From Ruminococcus flavefaciens (lineage in GTDB: Bacteria > Bacillota > Clostridia > Oscillospirales > Ruminococcaceae), in contig JAMPGO010000001.1 in the NCBI GenBank assembly GCA_023663905.1, positions 62,001 to 126,000 on the forward strand: a stretch of 64,000 nt of DNA, in the 5' to 3' direction. The first letter of the stretch is position 1; the number at the start of each line of letters is the position of its first letter. The translations under genes were made by a program, and so were the position numbers. The notes below the pieces were generated by a model, which saw nothing but the letters and a program-made list of their open reading frames with translations, ran no database searches and was not told the origin of the DNA. Positions 1-6,397 of the stretch are shown piece by piece.

Positions 1-202
1 TATGCACGGCAAACATAAGAAAAAAACCTACTCTTCCGAACTGCTTGCGGTCAGAGGAATAGGCGAAAAGAAGCTTGCACGGCTGATGATGAAGTACCGT
101 ACAAGGGAGAGCCTTGCGGGTGCTACAGTAGAGGAGCTTGCGAAAACCGCAGGCATAAGCACTGAAACGGCTATTGAGCTGTGGAGGGTTATTCACGCAT
201 AA
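1..202 (+). CDS. uvrC: UvrC C-terminal end (partial)
   Basis: Only the last 66 or so residues are in the window; the gene begins upstream. They contain a tandem helix-hairpin-helix region with a GIGEKK hairpin and a second AGIS hairpin. This matches the C-terminal DNA-binding (HhH)2 domain of excinuclease ABC subunit C, which makes the incisions in nucleotide excision repair. The nuclease domains are not visible, so the call rests on the HhH pair and the basic KHKKK stretch before it. Another HhH protein cannot be excluded. An intrinsic terminator follows directly. Confidence 0.75.
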   Translation, partial: MHGKHKKKTYSSELLAVRGIGEKKLARLMMKYRTRESLAGATVEELAKTAGISTETAIELWRVIHA

Positions 203-203
203 C

Positions 204-231
204 AAAAAACTCCCTTTACAGGGAGTTTTTT
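204..231. terminator. Bidirectional intrinsic terminator, copy 1
   Basis: An A-run, a short stem (ACTCCC/GGGAGT, loop TTTACA) and a T-run form a hairpin usable in both directions. It ends uvrC on the plus strand and the XRE gene on the minus strand. The same hairpin recurs at 1736-1766. Confidence 0.85.
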
Positions 232-461
232 CAGTCGTCAATAAGAAACTTGTACGGCGGAACATTGAGGGCTTCGGCAATATCAAAAAGAGTATCAAGG
301 GATATTGCTCGGTTTATATTCGGAGCTTCAACCGCACCAAGAAAAGCTGTGCTTTTATCAATCATTTCAGCAAGCTGTTCCTGCGTCAAGCCTTCCAATC
401 TTCGGTAATAACTTATTTTAAGACCTATTTTGCGATATAATTCAGTATATTCGAATTTCAC
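231..461 (-). CDS. XRE-family helix-turn-helix regulator
   Basis: A 76-residue protein that is essentially one Cro/C1-type HTH domain. The recognition region centres on GLTQEQLAEMI, and a second helical part contains LDTLFDIAEALNVPPYKFL. I start it at GTG 461 because AGGTGA lies four bases upstream; the longer reading from 521 adds 20 residues with no ribosome site. It is divergent from the SLOG gene and probably binds the shared 160-bp spacer, where two direct repeats are visible. The residues between the two HTH helices (STAFLGAVEAPNINRA) are close to family norm. The target is inferred. Confidence 0.85.
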   Translation of the reverse strand: MKFEYTELYRKIGLKISYYRRLEGLTQEQLAEMIDKSTAFLGAVEAPNINRAISLDTLFDIAEALNVPPYKFLIDD

Positions 462-520
462 AATATCACCTGCCCTTTCTATAATTTTATCATAATAACT
501 TGACAAAATTAATTTTATCA

Positions 521-548
521 TTTATAATATATATTACTTGATATGCAA
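521..548 (-). promoter_or_regulatory. Putative promoter of the XRE gene
   Basis: On the minus strand TTGCAT (548-543), a 16-bp spacer and TATAAA (526-521) leave a leader of about 50 bases to the GTG start. A second weaker candidate, TTGTCA-17-TATAGA (506-478), would place the start site on the ribosome site itself. Confidence 0.45.
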
Positions 549-559
549 TAAATTTTATG

Positions 560-591
560 TAACAGATAAAATATATTATATAACAGATAAA
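560..591 (+). repeat. Two 11-bp direct repeats, candidate operator
   Basis: TAACAGATAAA occurs at 560-570 and again at 581-591, a 21-bp period or two helical turns. They lie just upstream of a TATAAT at 598-603 that serves the SLOG gene and has no good -35 element. This geometry suits a dimeric regulator such as the divergent XRE protein; binding is inferred. Confidence 0.5.
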
Positions 592-620
592 TCATATTAT
601 AATATAAGGCAGGTACATTT

Positions 621-1121
621 ATGAAATCAGCGTGTTTTACAGGTCACAGAAAAATTACAAACGATATGAAGGCTCTTGAAATCAGGCTTTATGATACACT
701 TGAGTATTATATAAAAAACTGCGGTCTTACGGATTTCTATGCAGGCGGTGCGGTCGGCTGGGATACTCTTTCCGCCCTGACGGTTCTGCGCCTGCGTGAA
801 GTTTATCCGCATATCAGGCTTCACCTCGTTCTGCCCTGCTCCAACGAGGAACAGACAAAAAAATGGACTCCCGAGCAGAAGTCCGTATTCTATGATATTC
901 TCGCCCGTGTCGATTCTGCGGAGTATACATCGCAGAGCTACTACAGGGGCTGTATGAGAAAACGCAATCAGAAGCTTGTGGAATATGCCGATGTCTGTTT
1001 CTGCTATTTCAATCCGCAGAAAAAATTCAGCAGTACTTGCCAGACGGTGAATATGGCAGGCAGGAAGTTTATTTATAAAAAAATTTTTTCGGACTTTCTG
1101 TTGACAATTCAGCAAATATAG
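621..1121 (+). CDS. SLOG-family protein (DUF1273/YpsA-like)
   Basis: The 166-residue protein starts with the CFTGHR signature of the DUF1273/YpsA branch of the SLOG superfamily. The Rossmann-like glycine motif GGAVGWDTLSA follows at about 42-52. Members bind nucleotide-type ligands; YpsA has been linked to division and stress, and related SLOG proteins occur in phage-defence and conflict operons. The start has AAGGCAGG upstream. The C-terminus after QTVNMA is unusually lysine- and phenylalanine-rich and shorter than in relatives, so slight erosion is possible. The stop codon lies inside the palindrome controlling the downstream toxin-antitoxin pair. The ligand is unknown. Confidence 0.8.
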   Translation: MKSACFTGHRKITNDMKALEIRLYDTLEYYIKNCGLTDFYAGGAVGWDTLSALTVLRLREVYPHIRLHLVLPCSNEEQTKKWTPEQKSVFYDILARVDSAEYTSQSYYRGCMRKRNQKLVEYADVCFCYFNPQKKFSSTCQTVNMAGRKFIYKKIFSDFLLTIQQI

Positions 1122-1142
1122 TATATACTAAGTATATACTAT
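1101..1142 (+). promoter_or_regulatory. mazEF promoter with palindromic operator
   Basis: TTGACA (1101-1106), a 17-bp spacer and TATACT (1124-1129) form a near-consensus promoter. A perfect 12-bp inverted repeat with a one-base centre (ATAGTATATACT, A, AGTATATACTAT; 1118-1142) covers the -10 box and the start site. A bound antitoxin or toxin-antitoxin complex would block RNA polymerase, the usual autoregulation of such modules. Confidence 0.85.
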
Positions 1143-1160
1143 GTTGAAAGGAGTGTTTTT

Positions 1161-1412
1161 ATGAACACAACTGCTGTAATACAGAAATGGGGAAACAGTC
1201 AGGGTATACGTATTCCAAAATATATACTTCAGGAAATAAACTGGAGTACCGACGATATTCTTGATATTGAAATTCAGGGAAATACTATTGTTTTAAAAAA
1301 GAATGCCGATTATCCTGTAATCGATTTGGCTAAAAGATTTGAAGAGTATCACGGCGAAATTCCGCAGGGCGAATACGACTGGGGCGAACCGCAAGGAGAG
1401 GAAATATGGTAA
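1161..1412 (+). CDS. mazE: MazE-type AbrB-fold antitoxin
   Basis: An 83-residue protein with an N-terminal swapped-hairpin AbrB/MazE domain (WGNSQGIRIPKYIL near residues 11-24, then a valine/leucine-rich strand pair). An acidic, unstructured tail follows (DLAKRFEEYHGEIPQGEYDWGEPQGEEIW starts at about 55) that in MazE proteins wraps around the toxin. GAAAGGAGTG precedes the ATG. The last codons overlap the toxin gene by 7 bases, giving translational coupling. It should neutralise the MazF-like toxin and bind the palindrome at 1118-1142. Confidence 0.92.
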   Translation: MNTTAVIQKWGNSQGIRIPKYILQEINWSTDDILDIEIQGNTIVLKKNADYPVIDLAKRFEEYHGEIPQGEYDWGEPQGEEIW

Positions 1413-1738
1413 AACAGGGCGATATTATAAAAGTTAATTTCAATCCTCAGTCGGGTCACGAACAGGCAGGCTACAGACCCGCACTGGTCGTCAGCAATGA
1501 TATTATCAACAGCAATACCAATCTTGTTATTGTCTGCCCGATAAGCAATACAAAAAATAATTTCAGGAATTTTCCTCTTCACGTTCCGCTTGACGACAGA
1601 ACACAGACTACGGGAAGCGTTTTATGCCAGCATATAAAATCGCTTGACATAAATGCAAGAGGTTATATTTTTGTTGAAAAAATTCCCGATGATATACTCC
1701 GAACGGTAATAGGCACGATTATATCAGAGCTGAAATAA
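1406..1738 (+). CDS. mazF: MazF/PemK-type endoribonuclease toxin
   Basis: A 110-residue protein of the MazF/PemK/CcdB fold. It begins VKQGDIIKVNF and has the conserved GYRPALVVSN strand containing the catalytic arginine. The CPISNT segment follows, where the catalytic Ser/Thr normally sits. Family members cleave mRNA at short sequence motifs and arrest growth when the labile antitoxin is lost. Length is typical. The gene is coupled to mazE and followed at once by an intrinsic terminator. The cleavage motif cannot be read from sequence. PemK/ChpB-like and MazF-like members are not separable here. Confidence 0.92.
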   Translation: MVKQGDIIKVNFNPQSGHEQAGYRPALVVSNDIINSNTNLVIVCPISNTKNNFRNFPLHVPLDDRTQTTGSVLCQHIKSLDINARGYIFVEKIPDDILRTVIGTIISELK

Positions 1739-1766
1739 AAAACTCCCTTTACAGGGAGTTTTTTTA
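1736..1766. terminator. Bidirectional intrinsic terminator, copy 2
   Basis: The same A-run, ACTCCC stem, TTTACA loop, GGGAGT and T-run as at 204-231. It ends mazF on plus and pckG on minus. Confidence 0.88.
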
Positions 1767-1782
1767 TATATGAGAGAAACAA

Positions 1783-3615
1783 TTACTTGTTGAGTCTAGC
1801 CTCAATCTTGTCGAGTTCTTCGTAGAGAGCAGCAGGAATCTTACCGCCCTTAGCTGCGATGTCGTCGTTGTAGTATCTTCTCATCTCAGCAATTTCAGCC
1901 TTCCAGAGGTCTGTATCAACGTTGAGGAGCTTATCCATAATCTCGGGAGTTACTTCGTCCTCGATACCTGCAACATTGATGTCGCCCTTCTTAGGAAGAT
2001 AACCGATAGCTGTCTCGTCTGCCTCAACTGTACCCTCGCAACGCTTGATAATCCAGTCAAGAACACGCATATTGTCGCCGAATCCGGGCCAGATGAAGTT
2101 GCCGTTCTCGTCCTGCTTGAACCAGTTAACGTTGAAAATCTTAGGAGCTTTATCGCCAAGCTTTTCGCCCATTTCGAGCCAGTGAGCCCAGTAGTCGCCT
2201 ACGTTGTAACCGATGAACGGCTTCATAGCCATCGGGTCGTGACGGAGTACGCCGACAGCACCGGCAGCAGCAGCAGTTGTTTCGGATGAAACAGCTGAAC
2301 CAACGTAAGTACCGTGTGTCCAGTCGAATGACTGATATACGAGAGGAGTTGTTGAAGCTCTTCTTCCGCCGAATACGATTGCGTCAATCGGAACACCGTC
2401 CGGATTGTCAAATTCAGGTGAAATGCACGGGCAGTTTGTTGCAGGAGCTGTAAAACGTGAGTTCGGGTGAGCAAGCTTCTGGTTCTTGCCGTCAGCACCG
2501 ATAACAGCTGTAAATTCCTTGCCGTTTACTCTTGAACCCTTCCACTCTGTAGCATCCTCAGGCGGATTCTTGTCGAGACCTTCCCACCATACTGTGTTGT
2601 CAGCGTTGTTAACTGCAACGTTTGTGAAGATAGCGTTCTTCATTGTGGAAGCAAGTGCATTGTAGTTGGACTTTGCGTTTGTTCCCGGAGCAACACCGAA
2701 GAATCCGTTCTCGGGGTTGATAGCGTAAAGTCTGCCGTCCTTGCCGGGCTTGAGCCAAGCAATATCATCGCCTACTGTGAATACCTTGTAGCCGTCCTTG
2801 AGGTAGCCCTCCGGAGGAATAAGCATTGCAAGGTTTGTCTTACCGCAGGCAGACGGGAATGCAGCGCAGATATACTTTGTTTCGCCGTCGGGCTTCTGAA
2901 CACCGAGAATAAGCATATGTTCAGCCATCCAGCCCTCGTTCTTGCCCTGGAATGAAGCTATACGGAGAGCGAAGCACTTCTTTGAGAGAATAACGTTTCC
3001 GCCGTATGCAGAGTTGATAGACCAGATTGTGTTGTCCTCAGGGAACTGTACGATATATCTGTTCTCGGGGTCAACATCAGCCTTGGAGTGAAGTCCACGA
3101 ACGAAATCATTGGAATCGCCGAGCTTATCGAAAGCAGCCTTGCCCATTCTTGTCATAATGTTCATATTGAGAACGACATAAATAGAGTCAGTAATCTCAA
3201 CACCAACCTTTGAAATCGGTGAAGTTACAGGACCCATTGAATAAGGGATGACATACATAGTCTGACCCTTCATAACGCCGTCATACATCGGGCGGAGCTT
3301 AGCATACATTTCCTGCGGGTCGCACCAGTTATTTGTCGGACCTGCGTCCTCCTTAGTTCTTGTACAGATAAAAGTTCTGTCCTCAACACGGGCAACATCG
3401 TTTACAGCTGTTCTGTGATAGAGACAGCCGGGAAGTTTTTCCTGATTGAGCCAGTACATCTTGTTCGGGTCGCCGTCGGGAAGAGAAGTAACTTCGTTTC
3501 TGAGTGCGTCGAGCTGTTCCTCAGAGCCGTCAATCCAAACGACCTTTTCCGGCTTACAGAGAGCAATCATCTCATCAACCCAAGCATTAACATTAGCATT
3601 TGTTGTAAGTGACAT
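1783..3615 (-). CDS. pckG: Phosphoenolpyruvate carboxykinase (GTP)
   Basis: A 610-residue GTP-type PEPCK interconverting oxaloacetate and PEP with GTP/GDP. In rumen-type fermenters it often runs towards oxaloacetate for succinate production. The P-loop FPSACGKTNLAM, typical of the GTP class, is present, as are the substrate-binding stretch YGGNVILSKKCFALR and the C-terminal nucleotide region around NWFKQDENGNFIWPGFGDNMRVL. I start it at ATG 3615, nine bases from AGGAGG; 27 extra in-frame codons upstream run into the promoter. It is monocistronic with its own promoter and a shared terminator. Length fits the family. Confidence 0.97.
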   Translation of the reverse strand: MSLTTNANVNAWVDEMIALCKPEKVVWIDGSEEQLDALRNEVTSLPDGDPNKMYWLNQEKLPGCLYHRTAVNDVARVEDRTFICTRTKEDAGPTNNWCDPQEMYAKLRPMYDGVMKGQTMYVIPYSMGPVTSPISKVGVEITDSIYVVLNMNIMTRMGKAAFDKLGDSNDFVRGLHSKADVDPENRYIVQFPEDNTIWSINSAYGGNVILSKKCFALRIASFQGKNEGWMAEHMLILGVQKPDGETKYICAAFPSACGKTNLAMLIPPEGYLKDGYKVFTVGDDIAWLKPGKDGRLYAINPENGFFGVAPGTNAKSNYNALASTMKNAIFTNVAVNNADNTVWWEGLDKNPPEDATEWKGSRVNGKEFTAVIGADGKNQKLAHPNSRFTAPATNCPCISPEFDNPDGVPIDAIVFGGRRASTTPLVYQSFDWTHGTYVGSAVSSETTAAAAGAVGVLRHDPMAMKPFIGYNVGDYWAHWLEMGEKLGDKAPKIFNVNWFKQDENGNFIWPGFGDNMRVLDWIIKRCEGTVEADETAIGYLPKKGDINVAGIEDEVTPEIMDKLLNVDTDLWKAEIAEMRRYYNDDIAAKGGKIPAALYEELDKIEARLNK

Positions 3616-3675
3616 TGTGGTATACCTCCTGATATTATAATCATTAGCAGAGAGCGTAAACGCCCCATAGTTACT

Positions 3676-3704
3676 ATTATATAACATTTTTGCCAATATG
3701 TCAA
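3676..3704 (-). promoter_or_regulatory. pckG promoter, full consensus
   Basis: Minus-strand TTGACA (3704-3699), 17-bp spacer, TATAAT (3681-3676). The leader to the ATG is about 54 bases. Such a perfect match suggests strong constitutive expression. Confidence 0.85.
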
Positions 3705-3853
3705 GTGGAGAAATTATTTTTTTTGTTATATGTCATTCATTTTTTTCATACCAGTATTCAGCGGAAAAATAATGTTCATTTGGTAATATGCACAATGTTT
3801 TCAACATAAAGTTGTGAAAAACACAGATTTTTATATTTAAGCCGTTTTTTATA

Positions 3854-3881
3854 TTGAAATTTTCAGGTATTATGGTATAAT
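3854..3881 (+). promoter_or_regulatory. Promoter of the cytidylate-kinase-like gene
   Basis: TTGAAA (3854-3859), 16-bp spacer, TATAAT (3876-3881), about 35 bases before GGAGG and the start at 3924. Confidence 0.7.
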
Positions 3882-3923
3882 AGTATATAAGAAATGTAAT
3901 TTATTGAAACGGAGGTCTTTCCA

Positions 3924-4544
3924 ATGAAGAAAACTATCATCACCATCGAACGTCAGTATGGAAGCGGAGGAAGCATTATAGGTCAGCTCGCCGCAGAAAA
4001 GCTCGGAATCAACTACTACAACAGGAAGATTCTTGATATGACGGCTGAGAGGTGCGGAATATCCGCCGAGAATCTTGAATCAGCCGAAGAAAGCGTTCCT
4101 ACAAGTTTTCTGTATTCTCTTCTGCTGTCGGCAAATCCTGCACGCTCAATGGAAGAAAATCTTCCGCTGTCGGATAAAGTGTTTCTTATGGAAAGCCGTA
4201 TCATCAATGAAATTGCCGAACAGGAGAAAAGTTTTGTACTCGTCGGCAGGTGCGGAAGCTATATCTTAGAGGATAAGGGCTGTTTCAGCGTGTATATCTA
4301 CGCTCCGCAGAAGGCAAGAATCAAGCGTGCTGTTGAAGAATACGGCATAAAGGAAAGCCGTGCGGAAGCTATTATGAAAAAGGCTGACAAGCGCCGTGAA
4401 ACGTTCTTTAATGTCAATACCGGCAGAAGCTGGCAGGATAAGGATATGTATTCCCTCTGCCTCAACAGCAGTGAACTCGGCGACGAACTCTGTGCTGAAA
4501 TCATCGTTCAGGCATATAACGAATACAACAAGCGATTTTCGTAA
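3924..4544 (+). CDS. Cytidylate kinase-like family protein
   Basis: A 206-residue P-loop kinase fold. It opens IITIERQYGSGGSIIGQLAAEKLG, where the modified Walker A (RxYGSGG) is that of the cytidylate-kinase-2 family rather than canonical Cmk. A VLVGRCGSYIL strand and an arginine-rich lid near residues 130-160 (RIKRAVEEYGIKE, KADKRRETF) follow. Proteins of this family are widespread in Clostridia and their substrate is mostly unassigned; nucleoside monophosphate phosphorylation is inferred from fold. It has GGAGG eleven bases before the ATG, its own promoter and a terminator, so it is a single-gene unit. Confidence 0.85.
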   Translation: MKKTIITIERQYGSGGSIIGQLAAEKLGINYYNRKILDMTAERCGISAENLESAEESVPTSFLYSLLLSANPARSMEENLPLSDKVFLMESRIINEIAEQEKSFVLVGRCGSYILEDKGCFSVYIYAPQKARIKRAVEEYGIKESRAEAIMKKADKRRETFFNVNTGRSWQDKDMYSLCLNSSELGDELCAEIIVQAYNEYNKRFS

Positions 4545-4560
4545 TATATCTCTCTTTCAG

Positions 4561-4590
4561 AAAAACTTCCCTGTAAAAAGGGAAGTTTTT
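4561..4590. terminator. Bidirectional intrinsic terminator
   Basis: AAAAACTTCCC, a seven-base loop region and GGGAAGTTTTT form a hairpin between two converging genes. It ends the kinase-like gene on plus and the eight-gene sugar importer operon on minus. Confidence 0.88.
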
Positions 4591-4594
4591 CACT

Positions 4595-5494
4595 TTATCC
4601 TGTTATTCCCGAACGTTCTATGCCCTCGGTGAAACGCTTCTGCAAAAAGATGTACATAACAAGCATCGGTGTTATCGACAGCAGACAACCTGCTTCCTTC
4701 CAGACAATCTGCTCACGTGGGTCAAGCTCGACGGAAGCTGAATCAAACAGGCGGAGTTTAAGCTCCGTATCAAGATTTTTCAGCATAAGTGCGACCGTCT
4801 GATTATTTGTAAAAAATGTTGAGCTGACGTAATAGTCATTCCAGTAGAGAACGACCGAAAACAGAAATACTGTGAGGAATGCCGATGAAGCGTTCGGAAT
4901 CATTATCTGCACAAACGTTCTGAACGGACTGCAACCGTCAATATACGAAGCGTCCTCAAGTTCCTTTGGCAGACCGCTGAAAAACTGGCGGAATATAAGT
5001 ATCATAAGCCCCGAGCGTATGCCGTTTCCTGTAATCGCAGGAAGATACATAGTGAGCATATTGTTAATCAGATTTACTGAAAATCCGCCTATTCCGAACC
5101 GCCTAAAAAGCGAATACAACGGCATTGATATAATCTGCGGAGGGACAAGTATCATCATTATGACTACGGCAAACAGCAGGTTCTTTCCACGGAAATCAAA
5201 CCTCGCAAAGCCGTATCCCGTAACCGAACAGGAACACACCTGCACAAACGCACAGCCAATATTCATAACCACCGTATTTTTCAGCGTATTCCAGAAATCC
5301 ATAGCTTCAATCGTCTCACGTATTACAGAGAGAGTCGGACGGCGAGGAATCCACACAACGGTCGGGTCTGTCATATCAGCCCTGTCACGGAATGCACAGC
5401 TTACCATATATATCAGCGGATATATAATCACAAATCCAAGTCCCAGAAGAATTATAAATCTGAAAAAAGACCATATAATCTCTTTTTTTCTCAC
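4595..5494 (-). CDS. Sugar ABC transporter permease, MalG type (second pair)
   Basis: A 299-residue inner permease of the carbohydrate CUT1 family with six predicted membrane spans. A cytoplasmic EAA loop, seen as LPKELEDASYIDGCSPFRTF followed by IMIPN, contacts the ATPase. I choose GTG 5494, which overlaps the stop of the upstream permease (GTGA) and has AGGAG eight bases before it. Starting at 5578 would add 28 residues overlapping the neighbour. It is the last gene of the operon and precedes the terminator at 4561-4590. The partner is the 5491-6393 permease; no ATPase gene is nearby. Confidence 0.93.
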   Translation of the reverse strand: MRKKEIIWSFFRFIILLGLGFVIIYPLIYMVSCAFRDRADMTDPTVVWIPRRPTLSVIRETIEAMDFWNTLKNTVVMNIGCAFVQVCSCSVTGYGFARFDFRGKNLLFAVVIMMILVPPQIISMPLYSLFRRFGIGGFSVNLINNMLTMYLPAITGNGIRSGLMILIFRQFFSGLPKELEDASYIDGCSPFRTFVQIMIPNASSAFLTVFLFSVVLYWNDYYVSSTFFTNNQTVALMLKNLDTELKLRLFDSASVELDPREQIVWKEAGCLLSITPMLVMYIFLQKRFTEGIERSGITG

Positions 5495-6393
5495 TTTCTC
5501 ATCTCCTGACTGTTTGATTTTCTTATTACCCACAGCGTAAGACCGATTGAGGCAAGGATAATCCCGAAATAAATCCAAGCCATTGCCGAAGCCTCGCCGA
5601 ATCTGAAATCGGAGCGCATTGTAAGTATGCGCTTCATAACAGGGTTCACGGGACTTGTGAACGTATCTATCACAGTGAATATGAGATTCGCCGTAACAAA
5701 CGGGCTTACATACGGAAAGGTTATCTTCCAGAAGAATACCCAGCCGTCCGCACCCTCAATCAGGGCGGCTTCCTTTGCCGATTTCGGTATATTCTGCAAC
5801 GCTCCGAGAAAAAGAAGTATCTGTATTCCGCTTGACCATACGATTCCGAAAATATTATCGGCAATTCCCGAAATCACCTGATTCATATCCTCGCTTATGC
5901 CGTATATCCCTAAAAACTGCAAAAGCTCGCCGACTAAATCCGTTGAAAAAAGCGTGGAAAACTGTCCTGCTCCTGTATTTCCCGTTCTGCTTATATCTCC
6001 GCTGATAATCTCGTAGACAGGTCCTGTCGCTATAATTACAGGCAGAAAAAATACCGCTCTCGCAAGAGTTCTGCCCCTGAATTTCTGATTGAGGATTACA
6101 GCTGTAAACAGGGAAAAAATAAGTATCAGCGGAGTTTTCCACAGCGTTTCAACAAGCGTATCTTTAAGATTAACCATATATTTCTCATCCGTGCCGAGTG
6201 CGTAGTAATAATTCGCAAGCCCTGTCCACTCCGTAACCGATTTTCCCGTATCTATCGTGACTTTATTGAACGACCACCACAGCGACTGCACAAGCGGTAT
6301 CAGAAAAAATATTACAGTCCCGACGAGCCACAGCCCTATGAATCCATAGCCCCAAAGTTCCTTGCGCTTCTGATAAGTCATTTTCTTTGCCAT
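5491..6393 (-). CDS. Sugar ABC transporter permease, MalF/UgpA type (second pair)
   Basis: A 300-residue CUT1 permease with a basic N-terminus (KKMTYQKRKELWGYGF), then predicted spans beginning IGLWLVGTVIFFLIPLV. The EAA loop reads IPKSAKEAALIEGADGWVFF followed by ITFPY. It forms a heterodimer with the overlapping MalG-type protein downstream. Between spans there is a longer than usual loop (about 120-165) containing the NTGAGQFSTLFSTDLV stretch. This is the second complete permease pair in the operon; the first is at 10587-12330. The substrate is not readable. Confidence 0.93.
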   Translation of the reverse strand: MAKKMTYQKRKELWGYGFIGLWLVGTVIFFLIPLVQSLWWSFNKVTIDTGKSVTEWTGLANYYYALGTDEKYMVNLKDTLVETLWKTPLILIFSLFTAVILNQKFRGRTLARAVFFLPVIIATGPVYEIISGDISRTGNTGAGQFSTLFSTDLVGELLQFLGIYGISEDMNQVISGIADNIFGIVWSSGIQILLFLGALQNIPKSAKEAALIEGADGWVFFWKITFPYVSPFVTANLIFTVIDTFTSPVNPVMKRILTMRSDFRFGEASAMAWIYFGIILASIGLTLWVIRKSNSQEMRK

Positions 6394-6397
6394 TTCA

